Origin: Dehalococcoidia bacterium
Lineage (GTDB): Bacteria > Chloroflexota > Dehalococcoidia > JACVQG01 > JAHKAY01
Direction: 5' to 3'
Assembly: GCA_030744635.1 (NCBI GenBank)
Contig: JASLQE010000212.1
Location: 1-6,090 of the forward strand
DNA: 6,090 nt
Positions 1 to 5,226 of the stretch are shown piece after piece. Position 1 is the first letter of the stretch. Every line of letters begins with the position of its first letter. Position numbers and translations under genes: made by a program. The notes beneath the pieces are model-generated. The model ran no database searches, was not told where the DNA came from, and worked only from the letters and a program-made list of their open reading frames with translations.

Positions 1-2076
1 CATCTGGCCCAGGAGAAGCTGGGGGCTGCGCCTGAGACCCAGTTGGCCCTGAAACACTCGGTGGGCACCGGACTCATCCTGGCTGAGTTGGGCCTGGATG
101 CTGCCACCATCGCCGCCGGGCTGCTGCACCACCTTCCCCTGGAAGGCCATACCCCAGTGGCCCGTATTGAAGAGAGCCTTGGCCCCGATGTGGCCCGTCT
201 GGTGGAGGGGGCGGCGCGGCTCTCCGGGCTGCCCACCACGGGCACTCCCCTTTCCCAGGGCCATGCCACCCAGGCTGATAGCCAGGCAGAGGCCCTGCGC
301 AGCATGTTGCTGGCCTTGGCCCAGGACCTGAGGGTGGTGCTCATCCGGCTGGCCGAGCAGACGGAAATGATAGGTCGGGTGAATTCTATACCGCCCGACG
401 AGGCCACGAGCATCGCCACTGACACACTTGAGGTCTACGCCCCCCTAGCCCACCGCCTGGGGATTGCACGCCTTTTCCGTGACATGCAGGACAAGGCTTT
501 TGCCTGCCTGGAACCGGAAAGTTACCGCCAGATGGCCGCCCAGGTAGAGGAAAGGCTCAGTCGGTGGCAGGAGGCCCTGGTAGCGGTAAAGCTGGAGCTG
601 GACAGCGACCTAGTGGGAGCCGGTATCGAGGCAGATATCACCAGCCGTACCAAGCACCTGTACAGCACCCATCTGAAGGCGCAGCGTTACGCTCACCAGG
701 GAAAGAGCTTTGGGGACATACACGACCTCGTAGCGCTTCGGGTGGTGGTGGCCGGTATAGCCGATTGCTACAGCGCCCTGGGCATAGTCCACGGGCGGTG
801 GCGGCCACTCCCCGGCGAGTTTGATGATTTCATAGCCACACCCAAGGACAACGGATACCGCTCCCTTCACGCTACGGTGATGCACCAGGGGGTGCCGGTG
901 GAAGTACAAATCCGTACACGGGAGATGCACGAGGTCACCGAATACGGCGTGGCCGCTCACTGGCACTATAAGGAGCAACGCAAGTCCATGCCCCAGGAGT
1001 GGGTGTCCCAAGTGCGCCGCTCACTGGAGCAACACCGCAACCTCTCCGGAGAAGAGTTGCTCGAGTCCATCAAGACGGATGTCCTGGAGGATAAGGTATT
1101 TGTGTACACCCCCAAGGGGACTATAGTGGAGCTGCCGCGGGGAGCAACCCCACTGGACCTGGCATACCGCATTCACACTGAACTGGGCCACCAGGCTACC
1201 GGCGCCCGGGTTAATGACCGTATGGTGAGCTTTACCTACCAGCTCCAGAACGGTGACCGGGTGGACATAATGCGCACCAGGGCCTCAAAGGGGCCAAGCC
1301 GTGACTGGCTCAACCCCGCCCTGGGCCATGTAGCCACCAGCCACGCCCGGGAGAAAATACGCCAGTGGTTCAAGCACCAGCAGCGCCAAGAGAATGTGGA
1401 GCGGGGCCGGGAGGTGGTGGACCGCGAGCTGCGCCGCCTGGGCCTGGGGTCGATAAGCTATGATGACCTGGCCAAAGCCTTCGGCGTCGACCAGGTTGAT
1501 GAGTTCCTGGCTACAGTGGGATACGGGGGTATCACAGCTCACCAGATTGCCCACCAGATTGCTCCGCCACCACCACAACCACCGCCAGCGCCTGCACCTC
1601 AATCTCAACCCATGCCCACCCAGATTCAGGCCACCGGTGTCAGCAACCTGCTCACCCGCATAGCCGGCTGTTGCCGCCCCCTGCCGGGGGACTCCATAGT
1701 GGGCTATGTTACCCGTGCCAAAGGCATCAGCATCCACCGCCAGAACTGCCCCGGCATACTCCACGAAAAGGAGACAGACAGGCTCCTCCCCGTAGAGTGG
1801 GGACGGGAGGAGATGCTTTACCCTGCCGTGCTATCTATCCGGGCCTGGGACAGAGTGGGTTTGCTTAGGGACATCGGTGCCCTCATGGCTGAGGAAGAGG
1901 TCAACATCCAGGAAATCAAGGCCAGCGACCAGAAAGACGGAACGGCCCTGATAAAGCTGACCATAAAGGCCCGTAACCTGGCGCACCTCAGCCGGTTATT
2001 GGCCCGGTTAGAGGGCATCCGGGGTATAATCAGCACAATCAGGGGCGGCAGCGCCCCACATCAGGAAAGGAGATAA
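1..2076 (+). CDS. relA: RelA/SpoT-type (p)ppGpp synthetase with degenerate hydrolase domain (5' partial)
   Basis: Transfers pyrophosphate from ATP to GDP/GTP to make the stringent-response alarmone (p)ppGpp. The frame is open from base 1, so the true start is off the window; 691 residues remain, against about 720-750 in the family. Numbering from the Leu codon at 43, the order is a degenerate HD region (1-140), synthetase (about 180-310), TGS (350-408), helical region, a Pro/Gln-rich linker (506-530), CC/zinc-finger domain (C543, C544, H565, C569) and a C-terminal ACT domain (about 596-668). In the hydrolase part the HDxxED motif reads HHLPLE (127-144) and LADRLHNM reads LAEQTEMI (349-372), so metal and catalytic residues are gone. 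The synthetase keeps the catalytic Asp (724-726) and the Glu of VEVQIRT (901-903). The RxKD/ExDD switch motif is EFDD (817-828), the RelA-type acidic form. I infer a monofunctional synthetase. Family is certain; loss of hydrolysis is inferred from motifs. Confidence 0.96.
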   Translation, partial: HLAQEKLGAAPETQLALKHSVGTGLILAELGLDAATIAAGLLHHLPLEGHTPVARIEESLGPDVARLVEGAARLSGLPTTGTPLSQGHATQADSQAEALRSMLLALAQDLRVVLIRLAEQTEMIGRVNSIPPDEATSIATDTLEVYAPLAHRLGIARLFRDMQDKAFACLEPESYRQMAAQVEERLSRWQEALVAVKLELDSDLVGAGIEADITSRTKHLYSTHLKAQRYAHQGKSFGDIHDLVALRVVVAGIADCYSALGIVHGRWRPLPGEFDDFIATPKDNGYRSLHATVMHQGVPVEVQIRTREMHEVTEYGVAAHWHYKEQRKSMPQEWVSQVRRSLEQHRNLSGEELLESIKTDVLEDKVFVYTPKGTIVELPRGATPLDLAYRIHTELGHQATGARVNDRMVSFTYQLQNGDRVDIMRTRASKGPSRDWLNPALGHVATSHAREKIRQWFKHQQRQENVERGREVVDRELRRLGLGSISYDDLAKAFGVDQVDEFLATVGYGGITAHQIAHQIAPPPPQPPPAPAPQSQPMPTQIQATGVSNLLTRIAGCCRPLPGDSIVGYVTRAKGISIHRQNCPGILHEKETDRLLPVEWGREEMLYPAVLSIRAWDRVGLLRDIGALMAEEEVNIQEIKASDQKDGTALIKLTIKARNLAHLSRLLARLEGIRGIISTIRGGSAPHQERR
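2066..2072 (+). promoter_or_regulatory. ribosome binding site of rpsT
   Basis: AAAGGAG lies 8 bases before the TTG at 2081 and ends just before the relA stop codon (2074-2076). It supports TTG as the rpsT start and suggests that translation of the two genes is linked, since ribosomes finishing relA cover this site. Confidence 0.75.
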
Positions 2077-2080
2077 CCTA

Positions 2081-2347
2081 TTGGGTACCAAATCAGCCAT
2101 CAGGGCTGCCCGTAAGGCACAAAGGCGTCGGGGGCTCACCCGCTCCATACAGAGTCAGGTCAAGAACTCAGTCGCCCAAGCCCACCAGCTACTGGCTGCG
2201 GGGAATGCCGCTGCCGCAGAGGCAGTTCAGGAGGCGGTGCGCACTCTGGACAAGGCCAGCGGCAAGGGCATAATCCACCCCAATACGGCTGGCCGCCACA
2301 AGTCATCCCTGGTCAGAGAGCTGAACCTGAAGCCAGGGGCTAAATAA
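2081..2347 (+). CDS. rpsT: 30S ribosomal protein S20
   Basis: Small-subunit ribosomal protein that binds 16S rRNA early in assembly. The 88-residue product has the usual S20 length and pattern: a short N-terminal KSAIRAARKAQRRR basic stretch, a long helix with many Arg/Lys, an Ala-rich middle, and the conserved DKASGKGIIHPNTAGRHKS segment near the C-terminus. The start is TTG, with a good ribosome site 8 bases upstream; no ATG would give a complete protein. It follows relA by 4 bases, so the two are very likely cotranscribed. The last 8 bases overlap the end of the CoA-transferase gene on the opposite strand. E. coli rpsT also starts with UUG, where the weak start contributes to feedback control by S20; whether that holds here is unknown. 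Confidence 0.96.
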   Translation: MGTKSAIRAARKAQRRRGLTRSIQSQVKNSVAQAHQLLAAGNAAAAEAVQEAVRTLDKASGKGIIHPNTAGRHKSSLVRELNLKPGAK

Positions 2348-3530
2348 CGCCTTCCGAAGATAGCCCCTCTATTTCTCTAGCGGAAAGGCCCAGCAGGCTG
2401 CTGTAGACCTCATCATTGTGCTGCCCCACCGTGGGGGCGGGGCGCTCAATGCGGCCGGGGGTCTTTGACATACGGATGGCGACCCTGGGATGGGACACCG
2501 GCCCCACCCCCGGCACCTCCAGCTTGGTAAACAGTTGCCTGGCATGGATGTGCGGGTCTTTAAACGCCTCCGGGATGGTATTCACCCGTCCACACGGGAT
2601 GCGGGCCTTTCCCATCTGCTCGAAAACATCCTCCCGGGAACGCTGCCCAATCCACTCCTGCACCAGGGGCCCGACGATGTCCCGGTTGCGGTACCTGGCT
2701 TCATCATCCGCAAACCTAGGGTCGTCCTTGAACTCGGGATGGCCTATAAGGTCTACCATACGGTTCCACAGCGGATCGCTCAGCGCCGCCATTATCACCA
2801 TGCCGTCCTTGGCATAGAAAGTATCGGAGAATGAATAGTAGCCAGTATTTCCCAGTTTGGGGCGTACCTGGTCCAGTATTTCGTACTCAGCCATCGTGCC
2901 CGGGAAAGCGGCGTAGGACACGGCGGTATCCAGCAGGGCCATCTCCACCTGCTGCCCCTTCCCGGTCTTGGTTCGGTGCAGAATGGCCAGCACGGTGGCC
3001 AGGGCGGCATGCAAAGCAGTACTCATATCCACATAGGCTACCTGCGAACGGGTATGAGGGCTATCGGGAAAGCCAGTGAAGCTCATGGAGCCGGATTCAG
3101 CCTGGGCGATGTGGTCAAAACCAAGCCTGTGGGCATATGGGCCATCCTTCCCAAAGGCGGATACCGTGGTCAGAATAATGTTGGGGTTTATCTCACTGAG
3201 GTCTTCATAGCTGAAACCCAGCTTCTTCTTAACCGGAGGGCTGAAATTTTCCACCACGACATCGGCCTTCTTGACCAGCTCCCTGAACAACTCTTTACCC
3301 CTGGGTTTGTTCAGATCCAGAGTTATGCCCCTCTTGTTGCGGCTCATCATCAAGAAGCGGAAGTTTTGCCCATTGGGAGCAAAGGGGCCTTGCTGCCGAT
3401 CCTCGGCCCCACCGGGGGTCTCTATTCGAATGACTTCGGCCCCCATCTCAGCCATGATGGTGCTGCACCAAGGGCCGGCGATGTACCTGGCGAAGTCCAG
3501 CACAAGAATCCCATCAAGAACTCGCTCCAC
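2340..3530 (-). CDS. CaiB/BaiF family (class III) CoA-transferase
   Basis: Family III CoA-transferases move coenzyme A from an acyl-CoA thioester to a free carboxylate (carnitine, formate/oxalate, bile acids, aromatic acids); the substrate here cannot be read from sequence. The 396-residue product has the normal length. It opens with LDGILVLDFARYIAGPW and GAEVIRIE (residues 31-37 on), typical of the N-terminal Rossmann half, then SRNKRGITLDL and the ADVVVENFSP segment. The catalytic Asp that forms the aspartyl-CoA intermediate is D168 in YVDMST (codon 3029-3027), close to D169 of formyl-CoA transferase. TGKGQQVEMALLD follows. The start is taken as GTG at 3530 because AGGAGG lies 6 bases upstream and a promoter -10 box sits between this GTG and the longer alternative at 3575. 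It is transcribed alone, divergent from the FmdB gene and convergent with rpsT. Confidence 0.93.
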   Translation of the reverse strand: MERVLDGILVLDFARYIAGPWCSTIMAEMGAEVIRIETPGGAEDRQQGPFAPNGQNFRFLMMSRNKRGITLDLNKPRGKELFRELVKKADVVVENFSPPVKKKLGFSYEDLSEINPNIILTTVSAFGKDGPYAHRLGFDHIAQAESGSMSFTGFPDSPHTRSQVAYVDMSTALHAALATVLAILHRTKTGKGQQVEMALLDTAVSYAAFPGTMAEYEILDQVRPKLGNTGYYSFSDTFYAKDGMVIMAALSDPLWNRMVDLIGHPEFKDDPRFADDEARYRNRDIVGPLVQEWIGQRSREDVFEQMGKARIPCGRVNTIPEAFKDPHIHARQLFTKLEVPGVGPVSHPRVAIRMSKTPGRIERPAPTVGQHNDEVYSSLLGLSAREIEGLSSEGVI

Positions 3531-3536
3531 GGCACG

Positions 3537-3542
3537 CCTCCT
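3537..3542 (-). promoter_or_regulatory. ribosome binding site of the CoA-transferase gene
   Basis: The - strand reads AGGAGG here, a full Shine-Dalgarno core, 6 bases before the GTG at 3530. It decides the start codon in favour of the shorter 396-residue protein. Confidence 0.85.
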
Positions 3543-3556
3543 GAACTTTTGGCCCG

Positions 3557-3585
3557 ATTGTAGCCCATGACTCACTTGGAGTCAA
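3557..3585 (-). promoter_or_regulatory. sigma70-type promoter of the CoA-transferase gene
   Basis: On the - strand TTGACT (3585-3580) is followed by a 17-base spacer and TACAAT (3562-3557). Each box differs from consensus at one base and the spacing is ideal. Transcription would begin near 3550, leaving a leader of about 20 bases that holds the AGGAGG site. The GTG at 3575 falls inside the spacer, so it cannot be the start on this transcript. Confidence 0.8.
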
Positions 3586-3627
3586 GATCCATCATATTCA
3601 TCGCACCGGAACCACCTCAGTTGACAT

Positions 3628-3656
3628 TTGACAGCCAGCCCCGGCGGCAATAAAAT
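3628..3656 (+). promoter_or_regulatory. sigma70-type promoter of the FmdB-dtd operon
   Basis: TTGACA (3628-3633), a 17-base spacer and TAAAAT (3651-3656) make a near-consensus promoter pointing at the FmdB-type gene. Transcription would start near 3663, giving a leader of roughly 70 bases. A second TTGACA overlaps just upstream (3621-3626), but its distance to the -10 box is too long. The -35 box lies about 42 bases from the -35 box of the divergent CoA-transferase promoter, so one regulator bound between them could affect both. No clear operator palindrome is visible there. Confidence 0.8.
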
Positions 3657-3733
3657 ACTATTTTCAGGGGCTATGGCTCTGAAGCTAATTTCTTGTCCCA
3701 GCTAATATTTTCCCCCAAGGAGGTAAGGGCGGT

Positions 3734-4057
3734 ATGCCTGTATACGAATATCAGTGCTGCTCCTGTAGGCACTGCTTTGAAATAAAGCGTGGCTTTGGGG
3801 ATACGGGGCCGGAACCATGCCCCAAGTGCCAGGCCGAGGCCTTGAAGCTGTTCCGGCCGGTGCCAATCATATACAAAGGCAGCGGTTTCTATTCCACAGA
3901 CCACCGCCCCTCAGGATGGAAGGGTGAGGACTCCAAAGAGAAGTCCGCTGAGAAGGTTGAAGCCAAGAAAGAAGACAAGGCCGAAGCCAAATCAGACAAG
4001 GCCGAGACCAAAACCGAAGCCAGGAAAGAAGACAAGGCCGAAGCCAAGAGCAAGTAG
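3734..4057 (+). CDS. FmdB-family zinc-ribbon protein with charged repetitive tail
   Basis: Small putative regulatory or metal-binding protein; the family is named after a gene next to formamidase/amidase genes and its role is mostly unknown. The first 60 residues match the family: MPVYEYQC start, zinc-ribbon pairs C8/C11 and C29/C32, then GSGFYSTD (49-56). C9 and C14 are extra cysteines. Residues from about 65 to 107 form a low-complexity Lys/Glu/Ala/Asp tail built from repeats of the type KEDKAEAK, likely disordered or a single charged helix. ATG 3734 has AAGGAGGT (3717-3724) 9 bases upstream. It is the first gene of a two-gene operon: dtd starts 3 bases after its stop. The zinc-ribbon assignment is firm; function is not known. 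Confidence 0.9.
   Translation: MPVYEYQCCSCRHCFEIKRGFGDTGPEPCPKCQAEALKLFRPVPIIYKGSGFYSTDHRPSGWKGEDSKEKSAEKVEAKKEDKAEAKSDKAETKTEARKEDKAEAKSK
3959..4047 (+). repeat. in-frame direct repeat encoding the FmdB-type tail
   Basis: A 32-base unit at 3959-3990 recurs at 4016-4047 with one mismatch (A to G at unit position 8). The offset is 57 bases, exactly 19 codons, so the duplication keeps frame. The segment between the copies contains a further degenerate GACAAGGCCGA unit. This looks like recent tandem expansion of the EAK/DKAEAK coding module. Confidence 0.85.
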
Positions 4058-4060
4058 CCC

Positions 4061-4504
4061 GTGCGTGCGCTGGTGCAGAGGGTAAGCCGGGCCTCCGTCA
4101 CCATTGGGGGCCAGGGGGTCGGTCAGATAGGGCCGGGCCTGGTGATACTCCTGGGGGTGGCTCAAGGGGACACCCCGCGTGACGCCCACCTCCTGGCGCA
4201 GAAGGTGGCCCACCTGAGGATATTCCCTGACCGGGAGGGCCGCTTCCATTTTTCGCTACTGGACACCGGCGGCCAGACCCTAACCGTAAGCCAGTTCACA
4301 CTGCTGGCTGATACCCGGAAAGGAAGACGGCCCAGCTTCACCGATGCCGCCCCGCCAGACCAGGCAAAGGCGCTATACGAGCAATTTGTGGGCGCTCTGG
4401 GTGAGTTGGATATAAAGGTTGCCACCGGGCGCTTCCAGGAGCTGATGCAGGTGGAGTTAGTTAACGACGGCCCGGTCACCCTCATGCTGGACACCAGGGA
4501 CTAA
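4061..4504 (+). CDS. dtd: D-aminoacyl-tRNA deacylase
   Basis: Cytoplasmic proofreading enzyme that hydrolyses D-aminoacyl-tRNA (and mischarged glycyl-tRNA-Ala) so that D-residues do not enter translation. The 147-residue product has family length and both signature motifs: SQFTL (77-81) and NDGPVT (135-140), whose Gly137-Pro138 supplies the cis Gly-Pro that selects against L-amino acids. MRALVQRVSRASV, LRIF and KGRRPSF also match. Two conserved spots differ from the usual form: GKMNxSL is GRFHFSL (60-66) and the FGAxM segment is FQELM (125-129). The start is GTG, 3 bases after the FmdB-type stop, with only a weak purine-rich site (AAGAGCAAG) before it, which suggests translational coupling. 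After the stop comes about 200 bases of non-coding DNA. Confidence 0.95.
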   Translation: MRALVQRVSRASVTIGGQGVGQIGPGLVILLGVAQGDTPRDAHLLAQKVAHLRIFPDREGRFHFSLLDTGGQTLTVSQFTLLADTRKGRRPSFTDAAPPDQAKALYEQFVGALGELDIKVATGRFQELMQVELVNDGPVTLMLDTRD

Positions 4505-4703
4505 CGACCTGCACCCAGCCCTTTGCTAACCTATCATTTGCCGACCGTCACTGCGCCAGACTGCGAACACCCACCCCGATAGTTCTGTCACCGGCCGGGA
4601 TGGGCTAAAAACAGCTTCCCGCCCGCTCACCTCAGGGTGCTTTCAGCACCCTGAGGTGAGCGGGCGGGAAGCGGCGCTCGGCGGACAGCGTGGTTGCGAA
4701 TAG
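4505..4703. other. non-coding gap between dtd and the Fur-family gene
   Basis: No credible gene is seen. The first 109 bases hold nothing I can identify; the rest holds a perfect inverted repeat (4614-4672) and the left part of a candidate metal-regulator operator (from 4695). Confidence 0.6.
4614..4672. repeat. perfect 28-bp inverted repeat with 3-base loop
   Basis: The left arm 4614-4641 and right arm 4645-4672 are exact reverse complements of 28 bases, with loop TTC at 4642-4644. The arms are G+C-rich, so RNA from either strand would fold into a very stable hairpin. It lies 109 bases after the dtd stop and 22 bases before the operator of the next gene, a natural place for a transcription barrier. 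No T-run follows on the + strand (GGCGC comes next). On the - strand the left flank reads TGTTTTTAGCCC, so a loose T-tract exists only for transcription coming from the right. It may be a terminator without U-tract, a transcript-end stabiliser, or a copy of a mobile palindromic repeat; I cannot separate these. Confidence 0.85.
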
Positions 4704-4708
4704 TTGCA
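4695..4708 (+). promoter_or_regulatory. candidate operator of the Fur-family regulator, copy 1
   Basis: TGCGAATAGTTGCA is an imperfect palindrome of two 7-base halves with TGC/GCA ends. It overlaps the -35 box of the regulator promoter (4704-4709), a position where bound repressor would block RNA polymerase. The same sequence, inverted and with 13 of 14 bases identical, lies upstream of the permease gene (5178-5191). Binding by the regulator is inferred. Confidence 0.6.
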
Positions 4709-4732
4709 TCTTTGCTCACGATGTTTTATAAT
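4704..4732 (+). promoter_or_regulatory. promoter of the Fur-family regulator gene
   Basis: A perfect TATAAT (4727-4732) lies 17 bases after TTGCAT (4704-4709), a weak -35 box. Transcription would begin near 4739. The box overlaps the ATG at 4731, so on this transcript translation would start leaderless at GTG 4740 or further downstream. Confidence 0.6.
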
Positions 4733-5159
4733 GCGGCCCGTGCAACCCGGTAAACTGGCGGAGAACACCATACGCAGCAGCGGCCACCATATGACGCCGC
4801 AGCGCCTGGTTATTCTGGAGGTGCTGGAGGGCAGCAACGGCCACACCAGCGCTGAGGAAATTCATTCTCATGTCCGGTCCCGCTACCCCAAACTACATAT
4901 CTCCACTATTTACCGGGCGTTGGATATGCTCAAGCGGCTGGGCCTGGCAACCGAGACCGACCTGGGAGACGGCAAGCTGCGCTACCACCTCCACGAGAAG
5001 GGGTACCACCACCACCTTATCTGTGAGAAGTGCGGCCGGGTGGAGGATATGGATGAGTCCATCTTCACTCCCCTTAAGGCCGCCCTGCGGCGTAAGCACC
5101 ATTTCCACGCCGATTTGAGACATCTGGCCATCTTCGGACGCTGCCAGGGGTGTGCGTAA
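4731..5159 (+). CDS. Fur-family metal-responsive transcription regulator
   Basis: Cytoplasmic dimeric repressor that binds operator DNA when loaded with its metal (Fe, Zn, Ni, Mn or peroxide-sensing types exist). The product is 142 residues, normal for the family. Numbered from ATG 4731, it has the winged-helix part with MTPQRLVILEVL (21-32), the recognition helix ISTIYRALDMLKRLGL (57-72) and the hinge. The dimer domain follows with HHHLICEKCG (93-102) and a C-terminal CQGC; C98/C101 and C138/C141 form the Cys4 structural zinc site. Histidines at 93-95 and KHHFH are candidate sensor ligands. The metal cannot be read with certainty; the Ni/Co-type permease next door favours a nickel (Nur-like) or zinc role. 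The start is uncertain: ATG 4731 overlaps the -10 box and GTG 4740 fits a leaderless transcript; TTG 4704 is too far upstream. I saw no good Shine-Dalgarno for either 4731 or 4740. Confidence 0.93.
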   Translation: MRPVQPGKLAENTIRSSGHHMTPQRLVILEVLEGSNGHTSAEEIHSHVRSRYPKLHISTIYRALDMLKRLGLATETDLGDGKLRYHLHEKGYHHHLICEKCGRVEDMDESIFTPLKAALRRKHHFHADLRHLAIFGRCQGCA

Positions 5160-5177
5160 CTATTCTTGAAACAATAT

Positions 5178-5191
5178 TGCAACTAATCGCA
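5178..5191 (-). promoter_or_regulatory. candidate operator of the Fur-family regulator, copy 2
   Basis: The - strand reads TGCGATTAGTTGCA, differing from the copy before the regulator gene at one base of 14. It sits between the regulator stop (5159) and the permease start (5227), 35 bases before the latter. No convincing promoter pair is visible in this 67-base gap (TTGAAA at 5166-5171 lacks a -10 partner), so the promoter it would control is not identified. Confidence 0.6.
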
Positions 5192-5226
5192 GTTCTTTAA
5201 CGGTCCTTTGTCGGAAAAGGGGAAGG

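Noticed and set aside
43..45. TTG as the start of the RSH gene
   Set aside because: The frame is open back to base 1 and the first 14 codons continue the hydrolase-like domain. The gene begins before the window.
1285..1764. Open frame of 159 codons opposite the RSH gene
   Set aside because: No domain, no ribosome site noticed, and the opposite strand encodes conserved TGS-to-zinc-finger sequence.
2349..2389. Imperfect inverted repeat GCCTTCCG / CGGAAAGGC as an rpsT terminator
   Set aside because: The stem has a bulge, the loop is 24 bases, there is no T-run, and it lies in the CoA-transferase coding sequence.
2976..3563. Long open frame (195 codons) on the + strand opposite the CoA-transferase
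   Set aside because: Its product has no recognisable domain and it mirrors a well-conserved enzyme; it is a by-product of G+C-rich codon use.
3531..3575. GTG at 3575 as CoA-transferase start
   Set aside because: It lies within the spacer of the gene's own promoter, has no ribosome site, and adds 15 residues before the conserved LDGI start; GTG 3530 has AGGAGG at 6 bases.
3621..3626. First TTGACA of the tandem pair as a -35 box
   Set aside because: It is 24 bases from TAAAAT, too far; the second TTGACA at 3628 has the ideal 17.
4505..4703. tRNA, small RNA or CRISPR in the dtd-regulator gap
   Set aside because: No cloverleaf, no repeated spaced units; only one perfect inverted repeat is present.
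4704..4706. TTG as start of the Fur-family gene
   Set aside because: It is inside the -35 box and operator and would add residues not expected in the family.
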